64,000 nucleotides of DNA from Synechococcus sp. KORDI-52 (GCF_000737595.1 NZ_CP006271.1:992001-1056000); one strand, 5' to 3'. Counted from the first letter of the stretch, positions 44,600 to 55,260 are shown. A program made the numbers and translations. Notes: generated by a model not told the origin, from the letters alone.

Positions 44600-44965
44600 T
44601 CAGCTGATGGCCTTGCCGCCCACGGAGATGGACTCAACCATCACCCGGGTGAGTTCCTGCCGATGACCATTCTTGCGGCGAGTTTTCTTTTTGGGGCGCA
44701 TCTTGTACACGATCACCTTGGGGCCACGGCGATGGGCCATCACCTTGAGGGACACAGAGGCGTCCTTGACGTAGGGCTGGCCCAGGGTGGTGCCCTCGCC
44801 ATCCTTCACGAGCAGCACGTTCTCAAGCTTGATCGTGTCGTCCACCTCGGCCTGAAGCCGGTCGATGTCGTAGTAGCGGTTGGGCTGCAACCAGATCTGG
44901 GTGCCCGACGCCTCAACGATGGCGTAGGTCCCGCTCTGTTCCGCGGCTGGTTTCGTGTCGGCCAT
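44600..44965 (-). CDS. rplU: 50S ribosomal protein L21
   Basis: A 121-aa ribosomal protein. After a short extension ([12 protein letters not shown]) it matches L21: [60 protein letters not shown] and [20 protein letters not shown]. It is divergent from kaiA with a 132-bp gap that should hold both promoters. The rplU-kaiA neighbourhood is characteristic of marine picocyanobacteria. Confidence 0.97.
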   Translation of the reverse strand: MADTKPAAEQSGTYAIVEASGTQIWLQPNRYYDIDRLQAEVDDTIKLENVLLVKDGEGTTLGQPYVKDASVSLKVMAHRRGPKVIVYKMRPKKKTRRKNGHRQELTRVMVESISVGGKAIS

Positions 44966-45097
44966 AGGGTGAAAAGACGCGCTCAGGCTCGGCGAACCGA
45001 TTCAGGCCTGAGCCGCAATCGAAAGACAAACAAAGATCTTCGGCTCTGAAGCGCCCCATCGTCAAGATCTAGATACGTCGACGCTTCGGACGCTCGG

Positions 45098-45982
45098 ATG
45101 GCCAGGCCGGCCCTCACTGTTGCTCTCGTCCTGGGTAGCCCTGCTCTGGTGGACTCCTGCCGCCAGTGGCTGCCATCCAACCGTTATGAGCACGTTGTTC
45201 TGACTGTTGCTTCCGGGGAGACTCTGGCCGTTGTTCTCGGACCCCGGCAGGACGACGTTGATGCTGTGGTGATTGAACAGACCCTGCTTGATGCTGAGGC
45301 CAAGGAGCAACTGCTGGCGTCAGGTCTGCTCTTCCCCGCCGTGATCGTTGGGGAGGTTAAGGGGCAAGTGGATTACCACCCCGAGGAGCTGCATCTTCCA
45401 CACGACCAGCTGGCCCAGCTGGGATACAACGTGGATGCGGCCATTTCCCGCTTTCTACGCCAGGGCCGCGCCGATGGCCGCCAGGAGGACAGCAGTTCCT
45501 CATCACGCGCCGTCAGCAATCTCTCCGATCGTCTGCAGGAGCGGCTGGGCTACCTAGGGGTCTTCTACAAACGGGATCCATCCCGCTTCCTGGGCAGCCT
45601 GCCCCCTGAGGAACGCCGGGATCTGCTGCTGTCGCTCCAACGCACCTACCGGGATCTGCTGGCGAGTTACTTCAGCGATCCGGCGACTGCGAATCAGGCG
45701 CTGGAAAGCTTCGTGAACACCGCTTTTTTCAGTGATCTGCCCATCACCCGCACCGTTGAGATCCACGTGGATCTGATCGATGAATTCTGGAAACAACTGA
45801 GTCTGGAGGGTCACAAACATGACTTTCTTCAGGATTACCGCCTTGCGCTTCTCGACGTGATGGCGCATTTGTGTGAGATGTACCGGCGCTCCATTCCGCC
45901 GGACCTTCCTCTGTCGGGCACGGCCTCCAGCCGTGTACGTCGCCCGACGGATCAGCTCGATGCCTCGGAGGAGTCGTCATGA
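45098..45982 (+). CDS. kaiA: Circadian clock protein KaiA
   Basis: Stimulates KaiC autophosphorylation by binding its C-terminal tail. The 294-aa full-length form has an N-terminal pseudo-receiver (residues ~1-135: [20 protein letters not shown] and [13 protein letters not shown]), a linker rich in Ser/Asp ([12 protein letters not shown]), and the C-terminal four-helix dimer domain ([59 protein letters not shown]). Having an intact kaiA points to Synechococcus rather than Prochlorococcus. Its stop overlaps the kaiB start (ATGA). Confidence 0.96.
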   Translation: MARPALTVALVLGSPALVDSCRQWLPSNRYEHVVLTVASGETLAVVLGPRQDDVDAVVIEQTLLDAEAKEQLLASGLLFPAVIVGEVKGQVDYHPEELHLPHDQLAQLGYNVDAAISRFLRQGRADGRQEDSSSSSRAVSNLSDRLQERLGYLGVFYKRDPSRFLGSLPPEERRDLLLSLQRTYRDLLASYFSDPATANQALESFVNTAFFSDLPITRTVEIHVDLIDEFWKQLSLEGHKHDFLQDYRLALLDVMAHLCEMYRRSIPPDLPLSGTASSRVRRPTDQLDASEESS

Positions 45983-46344
45983 GTCCCCGCAAGACCTACA
46001 TCCTCAAGCTTTACGTGGCGGGTAACACCCCCAACTCGATGCGGGCCTTGAAAACGCTGCGCAACATCCTCGAGACCGAATTCCGCGGCGTCTATGCCCT
46101 CAAGGTGATTGACGTGCTGAAAAATCCGCAATTGGCGGAGGAGGACAAGATCCTGGCCACGCCCACGTTGTCCAAGATTCTTCCTCCGCCGGTGCGGCGC
46201 ATCATCGGCGATCTTTCCGATCGGGAGCGGGTGCTGATCGGCCTGGATCTGCTCTACGACGAATTGTCCGACTCGGCGCTCAACTCGACCCTGATCGACG
46301 CGATTGATGAGGAGGTCGACACGGCGATTCCCTCAGATCCTTAA
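45979..46344 (+). CDS. kaiB: Circadian clock protein KaiB
   Basis: Thioredoxin-like fold-switching protein that binds phosphorylated KaiC and sequesters KaiA. The 121-aa protein shows [60 protein letters not shown] and [20 protein letters not shown]. The acidic C-terminal tail ([15 protein letters not shown]) is usual in marine Synechococcus. It is translationally coupled to kaiA and 65 bp upstream of kaiC. Confidence 0.97.
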   Translation: MSPRKTYILKLYVAGNTPNSMRALKTLRNILETEFRGVYALKVIDVLKNPQLAEEDKILATPTLSKILPPPVRRIIGDLSDRERVLIGLDLLYDELSDSALNSTLIDAIDEEVDTAIPSDP

Positions 46345-46409
46345 GCGACATGGTTCTCTCCAGCACAGTCCATGTCCTGCTCACTACGGTCCAGTCATAG
46401 GTGGTTGCC

Positions 46410-47948
46410 ATGCAGTTCCCTCCGACCAGCGGTCAGCCTCAGATGCAGGTTCAAAAGCTCCCGACAGGGATCGAGGGCTTTGATGATGTGTGCCAGGGCG
46501 GCCTGCCGATCGGCCGCAGCACGCTGATCAGTGGCACGTCCGGCACCGGCAAGACGGTCTTTTCACTGCACTTCCTCCACAACGGCATCAAGCAGTTCGA
46601 CGAACCCGGCATCTTTGTCACCTTCGAGGAATCGCCCCTCGACATCCTTCGCAACGCCGCCAGTTTCGGTTGGAACCTGCAGGAGATGGTCGAGCAGGAC
46701 AAGCTCTTCATTCTTGATGCCTCCCCGGATCCCGACGGTCAGGACGTGGCGGGAAGTTTTGATCTCTCCGGTCTGATTGAGCGAATCAACTACGCCATCC
46801 GCAAGTACAAGGCCAAGCGTGTCGCCATCGACTCCATCACGGCGGTGTTCCAGCAGTACGACGCTGTGTTTGTCGTGCGTCGTGAGATCTTCCGCTTGAT
46901 CGCCCGGCTCAAGGAAATCGGCGTCACCACGGTGATGACGACTGAGCGCATCGACGAGTACGGACCGATCGCTCGTTATGGCGTTGAGGAATTCGTCTCC
47001 GACAATGTGGTGATTCTGCGCAACGTTCTCGAGGGAGAGCGGCGGCGGCGCACCCTTGAGATTCTCAAGCTGCGGGGCACCACCCACATGAAGGGTGAGT
47101 TTCCCTTCACCATGGGGGCTCACGGCATCAGCATCTTCCCGCTTGGGGCCATGCGCCTGACTCAGCGGTCGTCCAACGTTCGGGTCAGTTCCGGTGTGCC
47201 CCGGCTCGACGACATGTGCGGCGGCGGCTTCTTCAAGGATTCGATCATCCTGGCCACCGGTGCCACTGGCACGGGCAAGACGATGCTTGTCTCCAAGTTC
47301 ATTGAAGACGCCTGCCGCAACAAGGAACGAGCCATCTTGTTTGCCTATGAGGAATCGCGCGCTCAACTGCTGCGCAACGGCACCAGCTGGGGGATCGATT
47401 TCGAGCAGATGGAGCAAGACGGTCTGCTGAAGATCATCTGTGCCTACCCCGAATCCACAGGCCTCGAAGATCACCTGCAGATCATCAAGACAGAGATCAG
47501 CCAGTTCAAGCCCTCGCGGATGGCGATCGACTCCTTATCAGCCCTGGCACGCGGTGTGAGCCACAACGCCTTCCGTCAGTTTGTGATCGGGGTGACCGGT
47601 TACGCCAAGCAGGAGGAGATCGCGGGCTTCTTCACGAACACCTCCGAGGAGTTCATGGGCAGCCATTCGATCACCGACTCCCACATCTCCACGATCACCG
47701 ACACGATCCTGCTGCTGCAGTATGTGGAGATTCGCGGTGAGATGGCCCGCGCCTTGAATGTGTTCAAGATGCGCGGCTCCTGGCACGACAAGGGCATCCG
47801 GGAATTCGTGATCACGGGCAATGGACCTCAGATCAAGGATTCCTTCTCCAATTTCGAGCGAATCATCTCCGGTGTGCCCCATCGGGTGACCACGGATGAG
47901 CGAAGCGAGTTGTCACGCATCGCCCGAGGCGTGTCCAGCGAAGACTGA
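46410..47948 (+). CDS. kaiC: Circadian clock ATPase/kinase KaiC
   Basis: Central clock protein: a hexamer with ATPase (CI), autokinase and autophosphatase (CII) activity. The 512-aa protein has CI Walker A GTSGTGKT at residues 42-49 with catalytic Glu pair in TFEES, and CII Walker A GATGTGKT with AYEES. The phosphorylation pair is conserved at S427 and T428 (SITDSHISTITDT), equal to S431/T432 in S. elongatus. The C-terminal A-loop and tail that bind KaiA are present. ATG 46410 is preferred over GTG 46401. The stop lies one base from the convergent nblS stop. Confidence 0.97.
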   Translation: MQFPPTSGQPQMQVQKLPTGIEGFDDVCQGGLPIGRSTLISGTSGTGKTVFSLHFLHNGIKQFDEPGIFVTFEESPLDILRNAASFGWNLQEMVEQDKLFILDASPDPDGQDVAGSFDLSGLIERINYAIRKYKAKRVAIDSITAVFQQYDAVFVVRREIFRLIARLKEIGVTTVMTTERIDEYGPIARYGVEEFVSDNVVILRNVLEGERRRRTLEILKLRGTTHMKGEFPFTMGAHGISIFPLGAMRLTQRSSNVRVSSGVPRLDDMCGGGFFKDSIILATGATGTGKTMLVSKFIEDACRNKERAILFAYEESRAQLLRNGTSWGIDFEQMEQDGLLKIICAYPESTGLEDHLQIIKTEISQFKPSRMAIDSLSALARGVSHNAFRQFVIGVTGYAKQEEIAGFFTNTSEEFMGSHSITDSHISTITDTILLLQYVEIRGEMARALNVFKMRGSWHDKGIREFVITGNGPQIKDSFSNFERIISGVPHRVTTDERSELSRIARGVSSED

Positions 47949-47949
47949 G

Positions 47950-50016
47950 TTAAGGGTCGACGGCTTCGGCGATGGCATTGCGGCTGCGTCGTTCTGCCTG
48001 CAGCTGAAGCTCATCTTGGTCGGCTTCCGCCAGGGGCAGGTCAAACCAGAAGGTGGTGCCAACGTCGGGCTCACTGGCCATGTACACCTTTGAACTGTGT
48101 TTCTCAAGAATGCCCCGCACGATTGAAAGGCCCAGTCCGGTGCCCACTTCCGTGTGAACGGCATTTTCGACCCTGAAGAAGCGATCGAAGATGCGTTCCT
48201 GGTCGGCATTGCTGATGCCGCAGCCCGTGTCGGCAATCTCAATCCTCAGTTTGGGCAGCGGTGAAGTGAGGGCACATGTGGGTCCGTCACTGTCGCTGAT
48301 CGCCATTCCCTGCACCGTGCAGGCATCGGGCCAGGGATAGGCACGCAGGGCTAGAGGCCCTCCGGGGCGGCTGAACTTGAGGGCATTGCCCACCAGGTTG
48401 TCGAGCACCTGGAGCAGAAGGTCCCAATTGCCCAGCACTTCAGGCAGATCTTCAGGAACATCCAGCACCAGCTCCACCTGACGATCATCGGCATTCAACC
48501 GGTAAGTGCGCAGGGTCTGCTCCATGGCCGGGCGCATGCTGATCGGTTCGAATTGCAGCGTTCGCCCCGACTCCAGTCTTGAGAGATCCAGCACGTCGTT
48601 GACCAGTCGGGTGAGCCGATCGGTTTCGTCGTTGGCGACGCCGAGAAACTCCTTCTGTTCGTCGGGGCTGAGCTGGTCGCCCAGGTCGTGCAGGGTTTCG
48701 ACATAGCTCTTGATGTTGAACAGCGGAGTGCGCAGCTCATGGGAGACGTTGCTGATGAAACGGCTCTGGGCCGCATTCAATTCCACCTCGCGGGTGAGGT
48801 CCTGAATGGTGACGGCGATGCCTTTGAGGCTTTCTCCGTTGGCATCACGCACCGCCTGCAGAACGATGCGCAGGGTGCGGGCCGGCTCCCCAACGCTGCA
48901 GCGCAGATCTTCACTGTCTGCAGAGCCACCAAGCAGGGCATCGAGGGGGCTATGCAGTTCCATCGCCAGAAGTTCGGGCAGTTCCCCCACCAGCTCATGG
49001 CCTTCCAGGCTGCGTCCTTCCCAGCGGAACAGGCGTCTCGCCGTGGGATTGGCCAGAACGATGCGGCCGTCGGAATCCAGCAACATGGCGCCATCGGCCA
49101 TGGTGGCGATCAACGACTGCTGCTTCACTTGGGCTGCCGTGAGCTCCTCGATGTTGGCCTCGTCGTAGGCCTCGAGCTGGGAGGCCATGGCATTGAAGCC
49201 AGTGAGCAATTCCCCCAGCTCTCCGCCCACCGGCAGGTCGACACGGGCTCGGAAGTTGCCAGAGGCGACGGAGCGCACCCCCCGCAGCAGCTCTTTCACC
49301 GGGCGGGTGATGGTGAGGGCGTTGAACACCGCACCCAGAATCACCAGCACCCAGATCGAAATGAACACGGCCACCGTCACCTCACGGGTGAGAGCTGCAC
49401 TGGCCAGTGCGGTCTCGTTCGGGTTCACCCCAAGGCCGAGAACGCCGTAGTACTGGCCTCCCCGGATCAGGGGAACAAACACATCGGTAACGGCGCCCTG
49501 GGGCGTCAGATGTTGCCGCACCAGTGGATTCTGGGGGCGTCGACGCAGCTCTTCGGGGAGCTCGAGCCGTCGGTTGAGACGCAGTTCACCGTCACCATTG
49601 CTCGGGGTGCCGCTGATGGGAATCCCCAGGTAGACAACACCATCCGGATCGGCGAAGAAGATGTAGCGAACGCTGCGGCTGGAGCGCCAGAATTTTTCGG
49701 CGACATTGGCCAGCTCCCGGTCCTGCCCCTGTGCCACCAGTTCGGTGACATTGCCGGCGAGCAGCAGGCCCAGATCCCTGGCGTAGCGCGTGTCGTTCAT
49801 CACGGCATCACGCTGAATTCCGTTCAGAGCAAAAAAGGTGATGCCTGTCATCATCAGGCTCACCACCAGGGTGGCAATCGCCAGCAGCTTGGTCTGGAGG
49901 GTGAATTCAGCCCACCAGGCGGTAATGCGGTCCCAGAGGCTTTGATCCTCACCAGGTGGTTGACCGTTGGGAGGAAGGGCCCAATCAGCGATTGCTGCTC
50001 CGCTGCCGCTGCTCAT
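47950..50016 (-). CDS. nblS: Sensor histidine kinase NblS (Hik33/DspA)
   Basis: A 688-aa membrane sensor that responds to high light and other stress, usually signalling to RpaB/NblR-type regulators. Domains in order are TM1 (LLAIATLVVSLMMTGITFFA), a periplasmic sensor region, TM2 (VAVFISIWVLVILGAVFNAL), HAMP, PAS (IATMADGAMLLDSDGRIVLA), HisKA with H-box FISNVSHELRTPLFNIKSYV, and HATPase with N-box LDNLVGNALKFS, IADTGCGI and GTGLGLSIVRGIL. The start ATG overlaps the purD stop (ATGA). Confidence 0.93.
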   Translation of the reverse strand: MSSGSGAAIADWALPPNGQPPGEDQSLWDRITAWWAEFTLQTKLLAIATLVVSLMMTGITFFALNGIQRDAVMNDTRYARDLGLLLAGNVTELVAQGQDRELANVAEKFWRSSRSVRYIFFADPDGVVYLGIPISGTPSNGDGELRLNRRLELPEELRRRPQNPLVRQHLTPQGAVTDVFVPLIRGGQYYGVLGLGVNPNETALASAALTREVTVAVFISIWVLVILGAVFNALTITRPVKELLRGVRSVASGNFRARVDLPVGGELGELLTGFNAMASQLEAYDEANIEELTAAQVKQQSLIATMADGAMLLDSDGRIVLANPTARRLFRWEGRSLEGHELVGELPELLAMELHSPLDALLGGSADSEDLRCSVGEPARTLRIVLQAVRDANGESLKGIAVTIQDLTREVELNAAQSRFISNVSHELRTPLFNIKSYVETLHDLGDQLSPDEQKEFLGVANDETDRLTRLVNDVLDLSRLESGRTLQFEPISMRPAMEQTLRTYRLNADDRQVELVLDVPEDLPEVLGNWDLLLQVLDNLVGNALKFSRPGGPLALRAYPWPDACTVQGMAISDSDGPTCALTSPLPKLRIEIADTGCGISNADQERIFDRFFRVENAVHTEVGTGLGLSIVRGILEKHSSKVYMASEPDVGTTFWFDLPLAEADQDELQLQAERRSRNAIAEAVDP

Positions 50017-51320
50017 CTGCCCGAGCGCACTTGATGGCCGATATCGCGACGGTAGGTGATCCCGGCGTAGTCCAGCTGATTGAGACCGTCGTAGGCCCCG
50101 GCAAAGGCCGCATCGAAGTCATCGCCCTGGGCGACGACGGCCAGCACCCGGCCCCCTGCTGTCCGCAGCTCGCCAGAGCTGTCGCGGCGGGTGCCGGCGT
50201 GAAACAGCTGATGATCAGGGTTGGGCGCGAGGTCGATGCGGATGGCATCGCCTTTGCGCGGGGCCTCCGGGTAGCCCTCTGCGGCGGCTACAACGCAGGC
50301 GCTGCAACGCTGGATGATGCTCAGCTGCGGGGCCAGATCGAGGCGGCCCAGGGCGCAGGCTTGAAGCACCGCGGCGATTTCGGGGCCGAGCAGGGGCATC
50401 AGCGTCTGGCATTCGGGATCGCCGAAGCGACAGTTGAATTCGATCACCTGGGGCCCATCGGAGGTGAGCATCAGGCCGGCATAGATCACGCCTCGGTAAT
50501 CGATACCGCGTTGGCGCAGGGACTTCAGGGTGGGCTCGAGCACGATGCGCCGTACCTCCGCCAGACCGTCTGCATCCAGAAGTGGAGCGGGGGCATAGGC
50601 ACCCATGCCGCCGGTGTTGGGCCCTCGATCGCCTTCGTTGAGCCGTTTGTGATCCTGCGCCGGTGGCAGCAGCACCATCCGCTCCCCATCGCAGAGGGCG
50701 AACACCGACACCTCAGGACCTTCGATCCGCTCCTCCAGCACCAGCTGGGAGCCTGCAGCACCGAAGCGCCCTTCGAAGGCTTCGTGGATGGCGGTTTCCG
50801 ACTCCTTCACCGTGTTCGCCACCGTGACGCCCTTGCCGCCGGCCAAGCCATCGGCCTTGACCACCAGGGGGCGTTGCACCTCACGCAACACCGCCAGAGC
50901 CTCCGCTTCATTCGCCACCGCCCAGTGGCCAGCCGTGGGGACCCCTGCGTCTTGCATCAGCTGCTTGGCCCAGGCTTTGCTCGCCTCCAGCTGGGCACCC
51001 TCCGCTCCAGGACCGAACACAGCAAAGCCCGCATCGCGCAGGGCATCGGCGACGCCAGCGGCCAGCGGCGCTTCCGGACCCACCACCACCAGGTCGACGG
51101 CGTTCTGCTGGCAAAGCGTAATCAACCCCGCGCGATCGGTTTCGCCCACCGCCATGGCGCTGCCTTCAGCGCCGCCGTTGCCAGGGGTGATCCAGACCGT
51201 CTCCAGGCCGGGGCAACGGCCCAAGGCCCAGGCCAGGGCCTGTTCCCTGCCGCCACCACCGACGACGAGGGCACGTTTGAGGGCGGGCAGCGTGTTGGGA
51301 CGGGTGGTCGAAATGGCCAT
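50013..51320 (-). CDS. purD: Phosphoribosylamine--glycine ligase
   Basis: Second step of purine synthesis (GAR synthetase). A 435-aa ATP-grasp enzyme with ALVVGGGGREQALAWALGRC, VVVGPEAPLAAGVADALRDA, PLVVKADGLAGGKGVTVANT, the GPNTGGMGAYAP segment and IEFNCRFGDPECQTLMPLL. ATG 51320 (MAISTTRPN) is chosen; the frame is open to 51428. It is translationally coupled to nblS and divergent from the unknown gene that leads into purC. Confidence 0.95.
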   Translation of the reverse strand: MAISTTRPNTLPALKRALVVGGGGREQALAWALGRCPGLETVWITPGNGGAEGSAMAVGETDRAGLITLCQQNAVDLVVVGPEAPLAAGVADALRDAGFAVFGPGAEGAQLEASKAWAKQLMQDAGVPTAGHWAVANEAEALAVLREVQRPLVVKADGLAGGKGVTVANTVKESETAIHEAFEGRFGAAGSQLVLEERIEGPEVSVFALCDGERMVLLPPAQDHKRLNEGDRGPNTGGMGAYAPAPLLDADGLAEVRRIVLEPTLKSLRQRGIDYRGVIYAGLMLTSDGPQVIEFNCRFGDPECQTLMPLLGPEIAAVLQACALGRLDLAPQLSIIQRCSACVVAAAEGYPEAPRKGDAIRIDLAPNPDHQLFHAGTRRDSSGELRTAGGRVLAVVAQGDDFDAAFAGAYDGLNQLDYAGITYRRDIGHQVRSGR

Positions 51321-51378
51321 GGTTGCGGGAGGAACGGTTTGGGCCTCGTAGGTTTTCCTTTGTAGACCGCAGCCCGCC

Positions 51379-52272
51379 ATGGGGACTCCCCTTTTCCCCT
51401 TCGCCCTCACCCTTCTGGCTGCTGTCACGGCAGCCCCTGATCCGCAGGTGATGCGCGAAGAACGCTTTCAGAGCGTTCTCGCTGAGATGGATGTGGCCGC
51501 GGCGGAGCAGGCCTGTCTTGACCCCCGCATCGCGAACTCCGATGGCCGTCGGCAGGCCTTGCGCGATCGGCTTCTGGCGCTTCATCCGGTCATCGACTCG
51601 TTGGCGCTGTTGCTGGCGAACGCCGAAGCCCTGATGAGCTGCGGTGCACCCGAAGCTTCAGCAGTGGTGATGAACCGCTACAGCCCCGGGACGGGAGATG
51701 AACGGCGGCAGTGGTTGTTGCTGCGCTGGCGTGCTGCCGCAGCGGCCCTGGATCATCGCCAGGCGGCCCTTGCGTTGCGGCGCCTGGTTGCCGGAAACCT
51801 GAGCGCCCTGGACGCGCCACTGTTGCCAGGTCAGGCCAACGGCTTGGATCAGCTGGCTCTTCACGAGGCGGCCCAGGGGCGTCGTGCTGTGGCCGTGGAG
51901 GTGCAACTGCAGGGGGTGCTGGCGGGTGTGCCGGGGGCAAGGCGGCTGGCGCGGGCTGCCCAATGGCTCGACGCCGATCAATTTGAGCAAGCCGATCAAT
52001 TGCTGGAAACCGCCTTGGAGCAGGCGGCGGCAGGGGAAGCCTGGGGCTTGGCCATGGAGCTGTTGCGTCAGCAGCTGCAACTGCAGCTGGCGGCAGGGGG
52101 TGATGGTGAGCGGCCGCGCCAGCGGATGCAGCGCCTGGCCACTGTTCTCGATGACCGCTATGCGCTCCAGCAGCTGCAGCCTGAGGCCGAACCCGATCCC
52201 CTGCTGCGCTCACCGCGGGATCCTGGAGGCCATGCTGATGTAAGACCATCAGCCGTTGCACCGTCGCCATGA
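51379..52272 (+). CDS. Unknown secreted or periplasmic helical-repeat protein
   Basis: A 297-aa protein with a short N-terminal signal-like segment ([16 protein letters not shown]). The rest is Ala/Leu/Arg-rich helices with repeat-like spacing ([60 protein letters not shown]-like), suggestive of tetratricopeptide-type repeats. No named family was recognised. The stop overlaps the purC start (ATGA), so it is the first gene of the purC-bamA-lpx cluster. A link to the outer membrane is possible but unproven. Confidence 0.72.
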   Translation: MGTPLFPFALTLLAAVTAAPDPQVMREERFQSVLAEMDVAAAEQACLDPRIANSDGRRQALRDRLLALHPVIDSLALLLANAEALMSCGAPEASAVVMNRYSPGTGDERRQWLLLRWRAAAAALDHRQAALALRRLVAGNLSALDAPLLPGQANGLDQLALHEAAQGRRAVAVEVQLQGVLAGVPGARRLARAAQWLDADQFEQADQLLETALEQAAAGEAWGLAMELLRQQLQLQLAAGGDGERPRQRMQRLATVLDDRYALQQLQPEAEPDPLLRSPRDPGGHADVRPSAVAPSP

Positions 52273-53021
52273 CGCCCGATCACGGAGAGCTGCTGTACGA
52301 AGGCAAGGCCAAGCGGGTGTTCGCGAGCACGGATCCCGAGCGGGTGCTGGTGGAGTTCAAGAACGATGCCACCGCCTTCAATGCTCAGAAGAAAGCTCAG
52401 CTGAATGACAAAGGTCGGCTGAACTGCCAGATCTCAGCGCGGTTGTTCGAGCTGCTGGAGCGTGAGGGGGTGCCGACCCACTACTGCGGTCTGGCCGGTG
52501 AGACCTGGATGCTGGTGCGACGGGTGGAGATCATTCCCCTGGAAGTGGTTCTTCGGAACATCGCCACCGGATCGCTCTGCCGTCAGACGCCGATCGCGGA
52601 GGGCACCTCCATCGATCCAGCTCTGTTGGATCTCTATTACAAGGACGACACCCTTGGTGACCCGCTGCTGACCGAGGCCCGCGTGCAGCTGCTGGGGGTG
52701 GCGGACTCCGCCCAACTGTCAGCGATTGAACAATTGGCCCGCCGCGTGAACGCGGTATTGACTTCCTTTTTTGCAGAAATTGATCTGCAGCTGGTCGATT
52801 TCAAACTGGAGTTAGGGCTGGTGTCCGATGGAACACTGCTGCTTGCCGATGAGATCAGCCCTGACACCTGCAGGCTCTGGGACCGCCGCAACAGCAACGC
52901 CGAAGACCGAATTCTGGATAAGGACCGTTTCCGCAAGGATCTCGGCGGAGTGATGGAGGCCTACGGGGAGGTCCTCAAACGGGTCCAAGGCACCTGCCCG
53001 AACCCCCGCAACTGCCTGTAA
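52269..53021 (+). CDS. purC: SAICAR synthetase
   Basis: Converts CAIR and aspartate to SAICAR in purine synthesis. The 250-aa protein has [74 protein letters not shown]-type sequence (here [19 protein letters not shown]), [20 protein letters not shown] and [12 protein letters not shown]. It is coupled to the upstream unknown gene and 43 bp before bamA. Confidence 0.96.
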   Translation: MTPDHGELLYEGKAKRVFASTDPERVLVEFKNDATAFNAQKKAQLNDKGRLNCQISARLFELLEREGVPTHYCGLAGETWMLVRRVEIIPLEVVLRNIATGSLCRQTPIAEGTSIDPALLDLYYKDDTLGDPLLTEARVQLLGVADSAQLSAIEQLARRVNAVLTSFFAEIDLQLVDFKLELGLVSDGTLLLADEISPDTCRLWDRRNSNAEDRILDKDRFRKDLGGVMEAYGEVLKRVQGTCPNPRNCL

Positions 53022-53064
53022 GGTCGGCGCACGTTTTTGTGGCTTCGGCCCAGCCTGCGCCTCG

Positions 53065-55260
53065 ATGACCCGCCGTTCGTCCCACCGCTCCTCGGTTGCC
53101 GTTCGTCGCACGGTGTTGGGCCTGATGCTGGGGATACCCCTAACTGCGCCGTCCATGCTGGCCCAGGAGGCCACCCCTGTTGACGGCCCTTTCGAGGAAT
53201 CAATCACGGAAACCGAGACCTATGAGGTTGAGGAGACCGTGGTGGAACAGCCCCGGGTCTTGATCTCTGAGGTGCTAATTGAGGGGATTGAGGGCCATCC
53301 GGAAGAAGAGCGTCTCCAGATTTCCACCTACGACGCGATGCAGGTGCGTCCGGGCATGCGTGTCACCCGGGAGGAACTCCAGAACGATCTAAACAGCATT
53401 CAGGCCACAGGTTGGTTCTCTGATGTGCGGATCGTTCCCCAGGACGGTCCCCTGGGCGTTCAGCTTGTTGTTCAAGTGGAGCCTTTCCCTCCGCTAACGG
53501 CTGTCGATGTCAGCGGCGACGAAGGTGATCTTTTGTCGGATGCAGTGGTGGAGGAGACGTTCGCGTCGGATTACGGCCGCACCCTCAACCTCAACGACCT
53601 GCAGCAGCGGATGAAGTCACTCCAGGCTTCCCTTGCCGATAGGGGCTTTTCTCTGGCTCGGGTGTCTGGTCCGGAGAGGGTCAGTCCGGAGGGAGTGGTC
53701 ACGCTGAAACTGCTTCAGGGTGGCGTGGCTGGCATCGAGGTCAAATTCCTCAACAAAGAGGGTGACGACACCGATGAGAATGGCAATCCCATCAGGGGCA
53801 AGACCAAGGAGTGGGTGATCACTCGGGAAGTCTCGATTCAGCCGGGTGATCCCTTCAACCGCACCCAGTTGGAGAGCGATATCAAGCGCTTGTACGGCAC
53901 CCAGTTGTTCAGTGATGTGAAGGTGACCCTGCGTCCTGTGCCCGAGCAGCCTGGGGATGTGGTGATTGTTCTTGGCATCGTCGAACAGTCCACCGGTCAG
54001 CTCTCCGGCGGTCTCGGCTACAGCCAGAGCCAGGGCGTGTTCGGTCAAGTGCAGCTGCAGGAGACCAATCTTCTGGGCCGTGCCTGGAATCTCGGAACGA
54101 ATGTCAACTATGGCCAGTTCGGCGGCTTGGCCGATCTCAGCTTTTCAGACCCCTGGATCTACGGCGACAAGCACCGCACCAGTTTCCGCACCTCGGTGTT
54201 CCTAAGCCAGCAGGTTCCTCAGGTTTTTCAGAGCGAAGACAACGGCAACATCCGTACAGCGAAGGATTACGTCGATAACAACACCAAAAATGCTTATCGG
54301 ACCGGCCGGAAGTTTGGCTTCACAGACGGAGATAAGGCCCCGGGCAGCGTCAACAAAGCCGATAAGGAATATCCCAATCGCAGTTGGTTCGACTACGAGG
54401 GTGACACCGTCGTACTGCGCAAGGCCGGCGGAAGTTTCTCATTTGCCCGTCCCTTGAACGGTGGTGATCCGTACAAGGATGCCAAATGGAATGTTCTGGC
54501 CGGCATGTCCTTCGCTGAGGTGCGGCCGATCAACTTTGCCGGTGATTCAAGGCCTTACGGCGTCTCCACCAAAAAGCTGGGTAAAAAAATTAAAAACGAC
54601 AACGTCATTTGCGTTTCATACAACTGCGCTGATAGCAACACCCTTGTGGGGATGCGTTTCGCTACCACCTACAACAACTTCAATAACCCCCGGAATCCAA
54701 CCAGCGGCAACTTCTTCACGGCTGGCACTGAACAGTTCCTGGGGGTTAACAACGATTCGCCCACCTTCAATCGGCTGCGGGCCAGTTACACGCAGTTCTT
54801 CCCTGTGGATTGGCTCAAAATCCATAAAGGTTGCCGTCCCAAGCCTGGTGAGGAGGCCGATTGCCCCCAGGCCATCGGTGTGCAGGTCAAGGGCGGAGCC
54901 ATCATGGGTGAAGCTCCCCCCTATGAGGCGTTCTGCATGGGCGGCTCCAACTCAATCCGAGGTTGGTTTGACTGTGATCTGGCGGTCTCCACGGCCTTCA
55001 CCGAGCTCACGATCGAGTACCGCTTCCCCCTGATCAGCATCTTTTCAGGGGAGGTGTTCATGGATGCGGGTACTGATTTCGGCACCCAGAAGAATGTGCC
55101 CGGCAAGCCAGGTCTGCTGCTGGACAAAGACGGTTCAGGTGTCTCCGTCGGTACTGGCGTGATCGTCACCACCCCGGTTGGTCCGATCCGCCTTGAAGTT
55201 GCCAGCAAAGACTTTGCCTCCGACTGGCGCTTCAATCTTGGAGTTGGCTGGAAGTTTTAG
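53065..55260 (+). CDS. bamA: Outer-membrane assembly factor BamA/Omp85
   Basis: Beta-barrel insertase of the outer membrane and relative of chloroplast Toc75. The 731-aa protein has a signal peptide (VLGLMLGIPLTAPSMLA), then an acidic linker and three POTRA-like repeats (ISEVLIEGIEG, LTAVDVSGDEGD and REVSIQPGDPFNRTQLESDI). The C-terminal barrel carries the conserved GGSNSIRGWFDCDL loop, corresponding to the VRGF/Y motif, and ends in Phe. lpxC starts at its last base, so barrel assembly and lipid A synthesis are linked in expression. Confidence 0.93.
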   Translation: MTRRSSHRSSVAVRRTVLGLMLGIPLTAPSMLAQEATPVDGPFEESITETETYEVEETVVEQPRVLISEVLIEGIEGHPEEERLQISTYDAMQVRPGMRVTREELQNDLNSIQATGWFSDVRIVPQDGPLGVQLVVQVEPFPPLTAVDVSGDEGDLLSDAVVEETFASDYGRTLNLNDLQQRMKSLQASLADRGFSLARVSGPERVSPEGVVTLKLLQGGVAGIEVKFLNKEGDDTDENGNPIRGKTKEWVITREVSIQPGDPFNRTQLESDIKRLYGTQLFSDVKVTLRPVPEQPGDVVIVLGIVEQSTGQLSGGLGYSQSQGVFGQVQLQETNLLGRAWNLGTNVNYGQFGGLADLSFSDPWIYGDKHRTSFRTSVFLSQQVPQVFQSEDNGNIRTAKDYVDNNTKNAYRTGRKFGFTDGDKAPGSVNKADKEYPNRSWFDYEGDTVVLRKAGGSFSFARPLNGGDPYKDAKWNVLAGMSFAEVRPINFAGDSRPYGVSTKKLGKKIKNDNVICVSYNCADSNTLVGMRFATTYNNFNNPRNPTSGNFFTAGTEQFLGVNNDSPTFNRLRASYTQFFPVDWLKIHKGCRPKPGEEADCPQAIGVQVKGGAIMGEAPPYEAFCMGGSNSIRGWFDCDLAVSTAFTELTIEYRFPLISIFSGEVFMDAGTDFGTQKNVPGKPGLLLDKDGSGVSVGTGVIVTTPVGPIRLEVASKDFASDWRFNLGVGWKF

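Noticed and set aside
48688-51365. Two long plus-strand frames (448 and 469 codons) over nblS and purD
   Set aside because: Both mirror well-supported minus-strand genes and read as Gln/His/Arg-rich shadow sequence.
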